From: Bacillus sp. UNC438CL73TsuS30
GTDB lineage: Bacteria > Bacillota > Bacilli > Bacillales > Cytobacillaceae
DNA length: 64,000 bases
Assembly: GCF_000482325.1 (NCBI RefSeq)
Contig: NZ_AXVA01000005.1
Location: 447,653 to 511,652, forward strand
Reading direction: 5' to 3'
Shown here: positions 7,248 to 21,766 of the stretch, one piece after another
Numbering within the stretch: position 1 is the first letter of the stretch
Layout of the letters: every line of letters begins with the position of its first letter
Made by a program: the position numbers and the translations under genes
The notes under the pieces: generated by a model
Seen by the model: only the letters and a program-made list of their open reading frames with translations
The model's database searches: none
What the model was told of the DNA's origin: nothing

Positions 7248-7436
7248 ATGTTATTTGGTCCAGGAATGTTATTAGCAGCTGGCGCGACTATCGGGGTGGC
7301 CTTAATTGATAAAGTGTGTGAGGAATTAGGAATCCATTGGTTAGGAGCGGCTATAAAGATGATTTTGCCTATCGTGGGGTTTGGTCTAGCAATCTATTTC
7401 TTGGAATTTAATCCTTTATTGAGGTGGTTAAAATGA
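7248..7436 (+). CDS. two-helix small membrane protein, 62 aa
   Basis: Hydrophobic segments at ~3-20 (FGPGMLLAAGATIGVALI) and ~33-52 (AAIKMILPIVGFGLAIYFL) with a short charged hairpin DKVCEELGIHW between, ending basic. GGAGAGG lies at the end of the previous gene. The stop overlaps the next ATG. The shape is like holin-like or conjugative-pore accessory peptides. No specific family recognised. Confidence 0.6.
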   Translation: MLFGPGMLLAAGATIGVALIDKVCEELGIHWLGAAIKMILPIVGFGLAIYFLEFNPLLRWLK

Positions 7437-7621
7437 ATAATTTTGCTGAGTTTCTTTTTAAACGTATTGAAGCAAAACTGGATAATATTCGAGAAACAGA
7501 GGAATTCGAAATAGTTAATTCCATTTGTGATGATCTAGATCAATATGTTGTAGCTTTAAAAAATCTTTTTAAAGAGGGGGAACAAAATGAACTTCATTCA
7601 GAATTTAAAAGCCCGCTATAA
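7433..7621 (+). CDS. small helical protein, 62 aa
   Basis: The ATG at 7433 overlaps the upstream TGA and follows GAGGTGG by 5 bases; a GTG three codons earlier is less well placed. The sequence (FAEFLFKRIEAKLDNIRET ... SICDDLDQYVVALKNLFKE) is a likely antiparallel coiled coil, acidic. Its last 35 bases overlap the FtsK-like gene in another frame, so the two are probably coupled. Function unknown. Confidence 0.6.
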   Translation: MNNFAEFLFKRIEAKLDNIRETEEFEIVNSICDDLDQYVVALKNLFKEGEQNELHSEFKSPL

Positions 7622-8771
7622 ATTAACCAAAGCATTTAGAACAGCAGCCATTTATAAAACCATCGGTAGCGGTGATAATCAGAAAAAAATCTTCCCTAAG
7701 ATCCACAACATTCCCAACTCAAAATATGACTACTATACATTTACCCTTCCTAATGGCATCGACCCCAAATTACTAAGAAAGAATTTCTATGTGTTCCAGC
7801 AAATATTTGGTGAAGGAGTTTACCTGGAAGGAGCTATTAAAAGATTTACTTTAACGGTTAGAAAAAGCAAGAAGATTGATGAAGTTGATTATGATTATCC
7901 AAAATTACTTGAAATAATTAAAAAAGAAGAAATTCTAATGCCCATAGTGTGTGGTGGGAATGAATTAGGTGAGCTGAAAATATACGATGCAACGAACAGT
8001 CCTAACCTCTTAATATATGGGGAACCTGGTAGCGGAAAAAGTTCCATCCTGCATGTTATCCTATCTACGCTTATTCAATATTATACTCCTGATCAGATAC
8101 AGATTTACCTGGCTGATTTTAAAATGAGCGAACTAAACCTTTATGAAGGAGTTGAGCACATAAAGAGTATTAGTTATTTAACAAAAGACTTTGGTCCAGC
8201 CCTTAAACATTTAAAGAAGGAGTTAACGATTCGCGGCCAGTTATTAAAAGAGCATAAAGTTAGACATATAAATAAGCTCCCAGAGGATAAGAAACCACCT
8301 TATATCGTTCTTTGTGTGGATGAGTTTGTAATGATTAGGGATGAAGATATAATGGCTGATTTACTTCAAATTTCCAGCCTTGGAAGGGCATACGGTATTT
8401 ATTTAATCCTATCTATGCAGAGGCCCAGTCATAAAATACTTTCCACAGATGTTAGAGGATTACTTTCAGTCAGAATGGGATTTAGGACAGTCGATAAGCG
8501 GAACGCCTTAATTGGAGAAACCCCGGGAAGTGAAACGATAAGCAAAGATGTTCCCGGGACATTTTTATTAAATCTGGATGAACTAACCGAATTGAGAGCT
8601 CCTTTTTTAAACGAGGATAAAACAGAAAAAATCCTGAGCAAGTTTAAAAATAAAGATTGGCTAAATCACAATTATAAAAAGGCGGTTTCTCCAGGTAAGG
8701 AAGAACTTCCAAAGGAACAAACAGAATTAACTGAAAAGGACGTGTTTGCCGATGTCATTGACAAACCGTGA
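7587..8771 (+). CDS. FtsK/SpoIIIE-type DNA translocase ATPase
   Basis: 394 residues. An N-terminal region (~1-120) is followed by a RecA-like motor: Walker A GEPGSGKSS at 145-153, Walker B IVLCVDEF with D245/E246, and sensor-like LILSMQRPS. It has neither N-terminal transmembrane helices nor a C-terminal winged gamma domain, so it is the short soluble form found in phages, phage-plasmids and conjugative elements. Ribosome binding site AGAGGGGGA. It partly overlaps the replication-relaxation gene downstream. In related elements such pairs are linked with plasmid-like replication or transfer; here packaging, segregation or transfer cannot be told apart. Confidence 0.88.
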   Translation: MNFIQNLKARYKLTKAFRTAAIYKTIGSGDNQKKIFPKIHNIPNSKYDYYTFTLPNGIDPKLLRKNFYVFQQIFGEGVYLEGAIKRFTLTVRKSKKIDEVDYDYPKLLEIIKKEEILMPIVCGGNELGELKIYDATNSPNLLIYGEPGSGKSSILHVILSTLIQYYTPDQIQIYLADFKMSELNLYEGVEHIKSISYLTKDFGPALKHLKKELTIRGQLLKEHKVRHINKLPEDKKPPYIVLCVDEFVMIRDEDIMADLLQISSLGRAYGIYLILSMQRPSHKILSTDVRGLLSVRMGFRTVDKRNALIGETPGSETISKDVPGTFLLNLDELTELRAPFLNEDKTEKILSKFKNKDWLNHNYKKAVSPGKEELPKEQTELTEKDVFADVIDKP

Positions 8772-9396
8772 CAAAGCAATCATTAAGGATTTGAATAAAT
8801 TCCGGGTGATGGATCGTGATTCAATAGCAGAATTGCATTTTTCTAATCTAAAGAAGCCGTGGAAGGCTGCTAATAATGTGCTATTACGGTTACAGCGGGA
8901 AGGGAAAATTCAAGTTTCTAAAGCATTTGCACCATACGTATATTTTGGTCAAGATGTTGAAATAAAAAAGAACTCACAAAAGATAGGACATTTCCTCGGC
9001 ATATTAAATGTTTATAAAGAATTAAAGCAGCTGGGCACCCTAGAAACCTTCCTAGTAGAACCTAAATATGGGAAGAAGGGGGAATGTGCGGAGCCGGATA
9101 TATTTTGCGAGTATAGGCGTACTAAATTCTTTGTGGAAGTACAAAGGACAGTATATAGTGAAAAACTCATGAATGAAAAATTAGATAGGTATGTGGATTT
9201 ATACAACTCCGGACACACGGGGGCACCCTTTCCACATGTTCTGATTCTGAGTGATCAGCGTTATGCCATTGATGGGGATTATCCTTTTAAAGTATTCCAG
9301 GCAGAAAGTTTTACTCAATTTGTAGGTAGCCTGAAGATACGTGAAGATACAGTAAAGGTTGAAAAAGGTGAAGGGATTAAAATTAAGATTGGTTAA
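8752..9396 (+). CDS. replication-relaxation family protein
   Basis: 214 residues from the ATG (a TTG at 8746 is an equally placed alternative behind AAAGGA). A winged helix-turn-helix comes first (TNRDKAIIKDLNKFRVMDRD ... AANNVLLRLQREGKIQ), then a nuclease-like alpha/beta core (EPDIFCEYRRTKFFVEVQRT) whose E-x-D..FxVEVQ spacing resembles PD-(D/E)XK folds. Members (Replic_Relax) were named for a role in plasmid replication and copy control in Gram-positives. It is the last recognisable gene before the T-poor block and overlaps the FtsK-like gene by 20 bases, hence one operon. Confidence 0.8.
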   Translation: MSLTNRDKAIIKDLNKFRVMDRDSIAELHFSNLKKPWKAANNVLLRLQREGKIQVSKAFAPYVYFGQDVEIKKNSQKIGHFLGILNVYKELKQLGTLETFLVEPKYGKKGECAEPDIFCEYRRTKFFVEVQRTVYSEKLMNEKLDRYVDLYNSGHTGAPFPHVLILSDQRYAIDGDYPFKVFQAESFTQFVGSLKIREDTVKVEKGEGIKIKIG

Positions 9397-9420
9397 ATTT
9401 AATTATGCGCCTATTATACA

Positions 9421-9436
9421 TACTAGGCATCTAGTA
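9421..9436. repeat. small perfect inverted repeat at the left edge of the T-poor block
   Basis: TACTAG and CTAGTA flank the 4-base GCAT. It sits 24 bases after the last phage stop codon and 13 bases before the composition changes at an A10 run (9450-9459). Possible recombination crossover or simple hairpin. Confidence 0.45.
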
Positions 9437-9439
9437 CTT

Positions 9440-15474
<6,035 letters not shown>

Positions 15475-15641
15475 GTTTTTCAGCTCCTTTTCTAACAATA
15501 ACCTATTGCTCAAAATATCATTTTAGGGTAGGATGTTAGTAGCTTAGAAAGTTTTAAATTTTTGTAATATAGTAAATGATTTTGAAGATGTATTTATTTT
15601 AGTATTACCCATATGGAAAATATTATAAATGCGGATGATAA
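15475..15641. promoter_or_regulatory. divergent intergenic region before the glycine riboswitch
   Basis: A/T-rich, holding the promoter for the broken leftward gene and, further right, that of the gcv operon (candidate TTGAAG near 15582 with weak -10s). Nothing else recognised. Confidence 0.4.
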
Positions 15642-15808
15642 CAAGGGGAGAGACTACTCGTGTAGCGCCGAAGGAGCAAACAGAAATGTGAATCTCTCAG
15701 GCAAAAGAACTCTTGTTTGACGCAGCTCTGGAGAGTGCTTCAGTTAAAAAGAAGCCACCAAAGGGGAAAGCCATTAATGGTAAACTTTCAGGTGCAAGGA
15801 CAGAGACC
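15642..15808 (+). promoter_or_regulatory. tandem glycine riboswitch (gcvT leader)
   Basis: Two aptamers in series. Aptamer 1 begins GGGGAGAGACTACTCG and contains GCGCCGAAGGAGCAA and CTCTCAGGCAAAAGAAC. Aptamer 2 runs from about 15729 and contains GCCACCAAAGGGGAAAGCC and TTTCAGGTGCAAGGACAG. These are the conserved glycine-aptamer cores (GCCGAAGGAGCAA / CTCTCAGGCAAAAG). In Bacillus the element turns the downstream gcv genes on when glycine is abundant, through the adjoining terminator. Confidence 0.95.
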
Positions 15809-15844
15809 TTCTTTTATTAAAAAGGGGGGACTCTGTCTTTTTTT
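15799..15844 (+). terminator. riboswitch-controlled terminator
   Basis: GACAGAG (15799-15805) pairs with CTCTGTC (15831-15837), followed by TTTTTTT. The 5' arm directly abuts the end of aptamer 2, so glycine binding can compete with the hairpin. Confidence 0.88.
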
Positions 15845-15972
15845 CTGGGGAAAAATAGCTTAGAAAAAATGTAAAACTTATTCGAGAGATATGAGGTCTC
15901 TTATGGATAGGTTTCTCCACGCACCATCTTGTTATTTTTCTAATAAAATTTTCTGAAAAAGGGGAATTCAAT

Positions 15973-17079
15973 TTGGCTGATTTAAAACGCACTCCATTAT
16001 TTGAAACCTACAAGCAATACGGGGGTAAGACAATCGATTTTGGCGGCTGGGAACTTCCTGTACAATTTTCAAGCATTAAGGAAGAGCATGAAGCCGTTCG
16101 TACAAAAGCAGGTTTATTCGATGTATCTCATATGGGGGAAGTTGAGGTTAAAGGACCTGACAGCTTATCCTATTTGCAAAAAATGATGACGAATGATGTT
16201 TCTAAACTGAAGGATGGCGGCGCTCAGTACACAGCGATGTGCTACGAAAACGGCGGTACAGTGGATGATTTGCTTGTTTATAAAATGGAAGACAATCATT
16301 ATCTACTCGTAGTAAATGCCTCCAATATTGAAAAAGATTATAAGTGGCTCGAAGACCATCTTGAGGGTGATGTGACCCTTAAAAACTTGTCTGAACAAAC
16401 AGCTCAATTGGCCATTCAGGGACCACTTGCTGAAAAGGTACTTCAGAGGTTGGTTAATGAATCCGACCTAAGTCAAATTGGCTTTTTCAAATTTCAGCAG
16501 GAAGTAAAAATCGATGACAAAACGGCCCTTGTTTCTAGAACTGGTTACACTGGGGAAGATGGGTTCGAAATTTATTGTCAGTCAGAAGATGCGGTTGACC
16601 TTTGGAATACTATTTTGGAGGCAGGTAAGGCAGAAGGAATTCTTCCTTGTGGATTGGGTGCACGTGATACGTTACGCTTTGAGTCCGTTTTACCGCTTTA
16701 CGGTCAAGAACTTTCTCCTGAAATCTCACCACTCGAAGCAGGAATTGGTTTCGCTGTTAAGTTAAATAAGGAAGCAGATTTTATTGGTAAAGAAGCATTA
16801 AAAGAACAAAAAGAAAAGGGTCTTCCTAGAAAAACGGTTGGGATTGAAATGATTGACCGTGGTATTCCACGCCATGGGTATTCCGTTTATAAAGGGGAAG
16901 AGCTCATCGGTGAGGTAACTACAGGTACGCAGTCCCCAACATTAAAGAAAAATATCGGGCTTGCACTAATTCCAACTCAATATGCCGAATTAGATGGTGA
17001 AGTTGAGGTTGAAATTCGCGGAAAACGTTTAAAAGCAAAAGTAATTCCAACACCTTTTTATAAAAAAGAAAAGAAATAA
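15973..17079 (+). CDS. gcvT: glycine cleavage system T protein (aminomethyltransferase)
   Basis: 368 residues. Transfers the methylene group from the H-protein aminomethyl arm to tetrahydrofolate, releasing ammonia. Recognisable blocks: [25 protein letters not shown] split here as TPLFETYKQ and [44 protein letters not shown] and the C-terminal [10 protein letters not shown]. Starts at TTG with AAAGGGG about 9 bases upstream. First gene of the gcvT-gcvPA-gcvPB operon, controlled by the glycine riboswitch. Length matches the family (362-368). Confidence 0.97.
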   Translation: MADLKRTPLFETYKQYGGKTIDFGGWELPVQFSSIKEEHEAVRTKAGLFDVSHMGEVEVKGPDSLSYLQKMMTNDVSKLKDGGAQYTAMCYENGGTVDDLLVYKMEDNHYLLVVNASNIEKDYKWLEDHLEGDVTLKNLSEQTAQLAIQGPLAEKVLQRLVNESDLSQIGFFKFQQEVKIDDKTALVSRTGYTGEDGFEIYCQSEDAVDLWNTILEAGKAEGILPCGLGARDTLRFESVLPLYGQELSPEISPLEAGIGFAVKLNKEADFIGKEALKEQKEKGLPRKTVGIEMIDRGIPRHGYSVYKGEELIGEVTTGTQSPTLKKNIGLALIPTQYAELDGEVEVEIRGKRLKAKVIPTPFYKKEKK

Positions 17080-17097
17080 CGGAAGGGAGTTAGGTTT

Positions 17098-18444
17098 ATG
17101 AAACATCGCTATTTACCTATGACTGAAGAAGATAAGAGAGTAATGCTTGAAACCATTGGCGTTTCCTCCGTTGATGAACTTTTTAGCGATATCCCGGAGC
17201 AAGTACGTTTTAAAGGTGAATACAACATTAAAGCAGCTAAATCAGAGCCTGCTTTAATGAAAGAACTATTTAAGATGGCGGATCGTAATGCAGACTTGAA
17301 AAGAAATGCTTCCTTCTTAGGAGCAGGCGTTTATGACCATTATATGCCTGTTATTGTCGACCATGTTATCTCACGTTCAGAATTTTATACAGCCTATACA
17401 CCGTATCAGCCGGAAATTTCTCAAGGGGAGCTTCAAGCGATTTTTGAATTCCAAACAATGATTTGCGAATTAACGGGAATGGACGTTGCCAACTCTTCGA
17501 TGTATGATGGCGGAACGGCATTAGCTGAAGCAGCAATGCTTAGTGCCGGTCATACAAAGCGGAAAGTAATTTTAGTTTCAAATGCGGTTCATCCTGAATA
17601 TCGTGAAGTTCTTAAAACCTATGCAAAGGGTCAGAACTTGTCTGTTGTAGAAATACCGGTAATTGACGGACTAACAGATTTAAATGAATTAAAAGGCTTA
17701 GTAAATGCCGATGTTGCAGCGGTTATTGTTCAATATCCAAACTTTTTTGGCAGAATTGAGCCATTAAAAGAACTAGAAGAAATCATTCACGCCAATAAAT
17801 CAATGTTTGTTGTATCAAGCAATCCACTATCTCTTGGAGTATTAACACCTCCAGGCAAATTTGGTGCTGATATAGTCATTGGGGATGCACAGCCTTTTGG
17901 TATTCCATCCGCATTTGGCGGTCCGCACTGTGGATACTTTGCTGTTACTGAAAAACTAATGAGAAAAGTTCCAGGTCGCCTTGTCGGACAGACAACAGAT
18001 GACGAAGGACGCCGTGGTTTTGTTTTAACCCTGCAGGCACGCGAACAACATATTCGCCGTGAAAAAGCGACTTCAAATATTTGTTCTAACCAAGCATTAA
18101 ACGCACTTGCAGCTTCTGTTGCCATGACTGCACTTGGCAAAAAAGGTGTTCGTGAAATGGCAGCAAATAATATGCAAAAGACTCAATATGCGAAAAATGC
18201 CTTTAAAGCGGCAGGCTTTGAAATTGTCAATGATGGTTTTTCATTTAATGAATTTGTAGTTAAATTGAATCACCCGGTAAAAGAAATAAATAAACAGCTT
18301 TTACAAAAAGGAATCATCGGCGGTTATGATTTAGGTCGTGATTATTCAGAACTTACCAATCATATGCTGATTGCTGTGACTGAACAAAGAACGAAGGAAG
18401 AAATCGATACTCTTGTAAAAGAATTGGGGGATTTGCATGCATAA
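17098..18444 (+). CDS. gcvPA: glycine dehydrogenase (decarboxylating) subunit 1
   Basis: 448 residues. Forms, with GcvPB, the split P-protein that decarboxylates glycine and loads the aminomethyl group on lipoylated H protein. Typical N-terminus ([18 protein letters not shown]), [12 protein letters not shown] and [18 protein letters not shown], and the GGPHCGYFA loop. The PLP lysine resides on the other subunit. AAGGGAG ribosome binding site; 18 bases behind gcvT. Its 3' end overlaps gcvPB by 8 bases, suggesting coupled translation. Confidence 0.97.
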   Translation: MKHRYLPMTEEDKRVMLETIGVSSVDELFSDIPEQVRFKGEYNIKAAKSEPALMKELFKMADRNADLKRNASFLGAGVYDHYMPVIVDHVISRSEFYTAYTPYQPEISQGELQAIFEFQTMICELTGMDVANSSMYDGGTALAEAAMLSAGHTKRKVILVSNAVHPEYREVLKTYAKGQNLSVVEIPVIDGLTDLNELKGLVNADVAAVIVQYPNFFGRIEPLKELEEIIHANKSMFVVSSNPLSLGVLTPPGKFGADIVIGDAQPFGIPSAFGGPHCGYFAVTEKLMRKVPGRLVGQTTDDEGRRGFVLTLQAREQHIRREKATSNICSNQALNALAASVAMTALGKKGVREMAANNMQKTQYAKNAFKAAGFEIVNDGFSFNEFVVKLNHPVKEINKQLLQKGIIGGYDLGRDYSELTNHMLIAVTEQRTKEEIDTLVKELGDLHA

Positions 18445-19897
18445 TCAAGATCAGGCGCTCATTTTTGAACTTAGTAGACCTGACCGAGTCGGATACAGCC
18501 TCCCAGAGATGGATGTTCCGGAATTAGAATTAAATGACCTTCTTCCAGAAGGATATTTACGCGCAGATGAGCCTGAGCTTCCTGAAGTTTCTGAGCTTGA
18601 TATCATGCGTCATTATACAGCACTTTCAAAACGAAACCATGGCCTTGATTCAGGATTTTATCCATTAGGCTCATGTACGATGAAATATAATCCAAAAATT
18701 AATGAAAATGTTGCCCGCTATAACGGGTTTGCTCATATTCATCCCCTTCAGGATGAAGACTCTGTACAGGGTGCATTGGAGTTAATGTACGACCTTCAGG
18801 AGCATTTAATCGAAATTACAGGGATGGATGAAGTAACCCTGCAATCGGCTGCAGGTGCCCACGGGGAATGGACCGGGTTAATGTTAATCCGTGCTTTCCA
18901 CGAGGCTAATGGTGATTTCAACCGGACAAAGGTTATTGTTCCGGATTCAGCCCATGGTACAAATCCTGCGTCTGCAACAATTGCTGGCTTTGAAACCGTA
19001 ACAGTTAAGTCTAATGAAAACGGTCTTGTTGACCTTGAGGATTTAAGAAGAGTGGTTGGCGAAGATACAGCAGCGTTAATGTTGACGAACCCAAATACCC
19101 TTGGACTTTTCGAAGAAAATATTGTAGAACTAGCTGAAATTGTTCATGATGCAGGCGGAAAGCTTTATTATGACGGAGCAAACCTTAACGCAGTTCTTTC
19201 AAAAGCAAGACCGGGGGACATGGGATTTGACGTTGTTCACTTAAATCTTCATAAAACGTTTACTGGTCCACATGGCGGCGGCGGTCCTGGTTCAGGTCCT
19301 GTCGGTGTAAAAGCTGACTTAATTCCATTCTTGCCAAAGCCAGTTGTCGCAAAACGCGGGGAAGATTATGTGCTTGATTATGATCGTCCACTCTCAATTG
19401 GGCGCGTGAAGCCATTCTACGGAAACTTTGGTATTAATGTCCGTGCTTACACATATATCCGTTCAATGGGTCCTGACGGCTTAAAAGCTGTTACTGAAAA
19501 TGCGGTTCTAAATGCGAACTATATGATGAGAAGACTTGCAGATCATTATGAGCTTCCATTTGATAAGCATTGTAAGCATGAATTTGTATTAAGCGGTAGA
19601 CGCCAGAAAAAATTGGGTGTCCGTACATTAGATGTTGCAAAACGTCTGCTTGATTTTGGATATCATCCACCAACCATTTACTTCCCATTAATTGTAGAAG
19701 AATGCTTGATGATCGAGCCGACTGAAACCGAAGCAAAAGAAACCCTAGACGCTTTCTGTGATGTGATGATTCAAATTGCCAAGGAAGCAGAGGAAAATCC
19801 TGAAATCGTTCAGGAGGCGCCACATACGACTATCGTTGGACGTATGGACGAAACAAAAGCAGCACGTAAACCTGTGTTAAGATATAAAAAGAATTAA
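18437..19897 (+). CDS. gcvPB: glycine dehydrogenase (decarboxylating) subunit 2
   Basis: 486 residues. PLP-carrying subunit of the P-protein; the lysine is in [17 protein letters not shown]. Other signatures: [39 protein letters not shown]. The product acts with GcvPA, GcvT, GcvH and dihydrolipoamide dehydrogenase to feed one-carbon units from glycine. AAGAATTGGGGGA serves as ribosome binding site inside gcvPA. Last gene of the operon, followed by an intrinsic terminator. Confidence 0.97.
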   Translation: MHNQDQALIFELSRPDRVGYSLPEMDVPELELNDLLPEGYLRADEPELPEVSELDIMRHYTALSKRNHGLDSGFYPLGSCTMKYNPKINENVARYNGFAHIHPLQDEDSVQGALELMYDLQEHLIEITGMDEVTLQSAAGAHGEWTGLMLIRAFHEANGDFNRTKVIVPDSAHGTNPASATIAGFETVTVKSNENGLVDLEDLRRVVGEDTAALMLTNPNTLGLFEENIVELAEIVHDAGGKLYYDGANLNAVLSKARPGDMGFDVVHLNLHKTFTGPHGGGGPGSGPVGVKADLIPFLPKPVVAKRGEDYVLDYDRPLSIGRVKPFYGNFGINVRAYTYIRSMGPDGLKAVTENAVLNANYMMRRLADHYELPFDKHCKHEFVLSGRRQKKLGVRTLDVAKRLLDFGYHPPTIYFPLIVEECLMIEPTETEAKETLDAFCDVMIQIAKEAEENPEIVQEAPHTTIVGRMDETKAARKPVLRYKKN

Positions 19898-19904
19898 TTG
19901 ATCA

Positions 19905-19947
19905 TTGGAGGGCGGATTTCATAAAAGGAATCCACCTTCTTCTTTTT
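19905..19947 (+). terminator. terminator of the gcv operon
   Basis: GGCGGATTTC and GGAATCCACC form the stem around ATAAAA, followed by TTCTTCTTTTT. Confidence 0.75.
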
Positions 19948-19952
19948 AATGT

Positions 19953-19988
19953 AAAAAAATAAGACCTCTATTTATATAAGAGGCCTTT
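19953..19988 (-). terminator. terminator of leftward yqhL
   Basis: Read leftward, AGGCCTCTTAT and ATAGAGGTCTT pair and are followed by ATTTTTTTAC. It is placed back to back with the gcv terminator. Confidence 0.65.
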
Positions 19989-20003
19989 AGGCTAATATCT
20001 TTT

Positions 20004-20384
20004 TTATTTTGCTTTTACCTTGCCAGTCCATTTTTTAAAACCGCCTTGAAGCTGGGTAAGGTCTTTGTATCCTTTACGATATAAAAACTGTGCTGCCCGG
20101 CCGCTGCGCATTCCGCTTTGGCAATATAGGTAGACAGGCATATCGGAGCGGATTTCTTTCATTCGCATTCTAATTTGTGACATTGGAATATTTCGAGCTC
20201 CTAAGATATGTCCGGCATCAAATTCATTTGGTTCGCGCACATCGATTAACTGCGCTTTGCGATAGCCTCCACGAAATTCTTCTTCAGAAACGGTTTTGAC
20301 AATCTTCTTCTGATAGAAGTAAGTGAATATAGCGTAGATTGCAACCGCGACGATAATGATTAATAGACTAATAATTGAATTCAA
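20004..20384 (-). CDS. yqhL: membrane-anchored single-domain rhodanese
   Basis: 126 residues from a TTG with AAAGGAG 8 bases upstream; a further in-frame ATG 17 codons earlier has no ribosome binding site. N-terminal transmembrane helix (~4-22, IISLLIIIVAVAIYAIF), then a rhodanese domain: QLIDVREPNEFDAGHI, active-site loop YCQSGMRSGR with the sulfur-accepting Cys, and LQGGFKKW. Carries sulfane sulfur in its family; the in vivo substrate is unknown. It sits between gcvPB and lipM as in B. subtilis, read leftward. Confidence 0.92.
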   Translation of the reverse strand: MNSIISLLIIIVAVAIYAIFTYFYQKKIVKTVSEEEFRGGYRKAQLIDVREPNEFDAGHILGARNIPMSQIRMRMKEIRSDMPVYLYCQSGMRSGRAAQFLYRKGYKDLTQLQGGFKKWTGKVKAK

Positions 20385-20587
20385 TTGAAATGCTCCTTTC
20401 AAGCTTGCTGCACTAATTTTTATTATATAAGTCAACCTCTACTACAGTAAAGATACATTAGTAAAAATCTTTTTTTTGCCCGCAAAAATTATTATAGCAG
20501 AAATATTTCATTTTGAATTCATATCAGATTTTGGTAGACTAAGAATCGCCAAAGTAAATTATTATTCATAAAAATGAGGTCTTGAAA

Positions 20588-21424
20588 ATGGAAAAAGAAG
20601 TATGGCGTTTTATTGATTCGGGAAATGGCTCCCCATCATTTAATATGGCTCTTGATGAGGCCTTACTTGACTGGCACAGTGAAGGGAAGATTCCTCCTGT
20701 GATTCGATTTTATGGCTGGAATCCGGCAACACTTTCCGTTGGTTACTTTCAAAAGGTAGAAAAAGAAATTGATATGGAGGCAGTAAAAAAACATCAATTG
20801 GGTTTTGTCAGAAGACCTACTGGCGGACGCGGTGTTCTTCATGAACATGAACTTACATATAGTGTTATAGTTTCTGAAGACCATCCTGAAATGCCTCAAT
20901 CTGTAACAGAGGCTTACCGGGTCATCTCTGAGGGGATATTGAAGGGATTTCATCATTTAGGTTTAGAAGCCTATTTTGCCGTACCAAAGACAGCGGAGGA
21001 ACGGGAAGCATTGAAAAATCCACGCTCTGCAGTTTGTTTCGATGCCCCTAGCTGGTATGAACTTGTTGTTGAAGGGCGAAAGGTAGCAGGGAGTGCTCAA
21101 ACCAGACAAAAGGGCGTTATTTTACAGCATGGTTCGATTTTATTGGATTTAGAGGAAGATAAGTTATTTAGCTTATTTAAATATCCAAGTGAAAGAGTAA
21201 AGGAACGGATGCAAAAAGCATTCAAGAATAAAGCAGTTGCCATCAATAATATAAGCAAGCGAAGAATTTCGCTGGAGGAAGCAAAAGAGGCATTTTATAA
21301 AGGCTTTGCAGAAGGACTCAATATTGATCTTGAGCCCTATCAATTAACTGAAGAAGAGCTTGAATACGTTCAGAAAATAGCAAAAGAGCGTTATGAAAGT
21401 GATGAATGGAATTTTAAAAGGTAA
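20588..21424 (+). CDS. lipM: octanoyl-[GcvH]:protein N-octanoyltransferase LipM
   Basis: 278 residues, as in B. subtilis. Moves octanoate from acyl carrier protein to the H protein of glycine cleavage, the entry step to lipoate in Bacillus. Visible: [33 protein letters not shown], catalytic Cys in [11 protein letters not shown], and the conserved Lys in GRKVAGSAQ. The ATG at 20588 follows GAGGT by 8 bases; a TTG two codons earlier is too close. Its position next to gcv genes makes sense since GcvH is its product. Confidence 0.95.
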   Translation: MEKEVWRFIDSGNGSPSFNMALDEALLDWHSEGKIPPVIRFYGWNPATLSVGYFQKVEKEIDMEAVKKHQLGFVRRPTGGRGVLHEHELTYSVIVSEDHPEMPQSVTEAYRVISEGILKGFHHLGLEAYFAVPKTAEEREALKNPRSAVCFDAPSWYELVVEGRKVAGSAQTRQKGVILQHGSILLDLEEDKLFSLFKYPSERVKERMQKAFKNKAVAINNISKRRISLEEAKEAFYKGFAEGLNIDLEPYQLTEEELEYVQKIAKERYESDEWNFKR

Positions 21425-21430
21425 CCGATT

Positions 21431-21467
21431 AAAAGGCGGCGCGATGTCGCTTTTTCTTTTTTTGAAA
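21431..21467 (+). terminator. terminator after lipM
   Basis: GCGGC and GTCGC pair around GCGAT with flanking AAAA/TTTT, then TTCTTTTTTT. Confidence 0.75.
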
Positions 21468-21580
21468 AAAATTGGAGAAATAATTTATGGGCAAACTGCG
21501 AAATTTGTTAAAATTACTCGTTTTACCTCGAAAACCAAACGAAAACTTTAATTTGCTCTAAAATCTAGTTTTTTTTAAGT

Positions 21581-21657
21581 TTGACAAAATAAATATTTTT
21601 TGCGTCATTTACAATATGTAGTAGTGTCGAAATTATTGCGAACACTATATGTTGATT
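21581..21657 (+). promoter_or_regulatory. candidate NrdR boxes and promoter of nrdJ
   Basis: Two degenerate sites face each other about 30 bases apart: CAATATGTAGTAGTGT (21612-21627), matching the right half of the NrdR consensus ACACTATATATAGTGT, and ACACTATATGTTGATT (21642-21657), matching the left half. A TTGACA occurs at 21581. Helically phased pairs of this kind precede many ribonucleotide reductase genes. The half matches keep confidence moderate. Confidence 0.5.
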
Positions 21658-21766
21658 TTTTGTGTGTCGATATGGTACCTTAATTGTATTAAACCAACTA
21701 GGTCTAGCATGAAACTACTAGAACTAGCACAATAGATTGATTTTATTATTTGAAGGAGTTGTTCTC

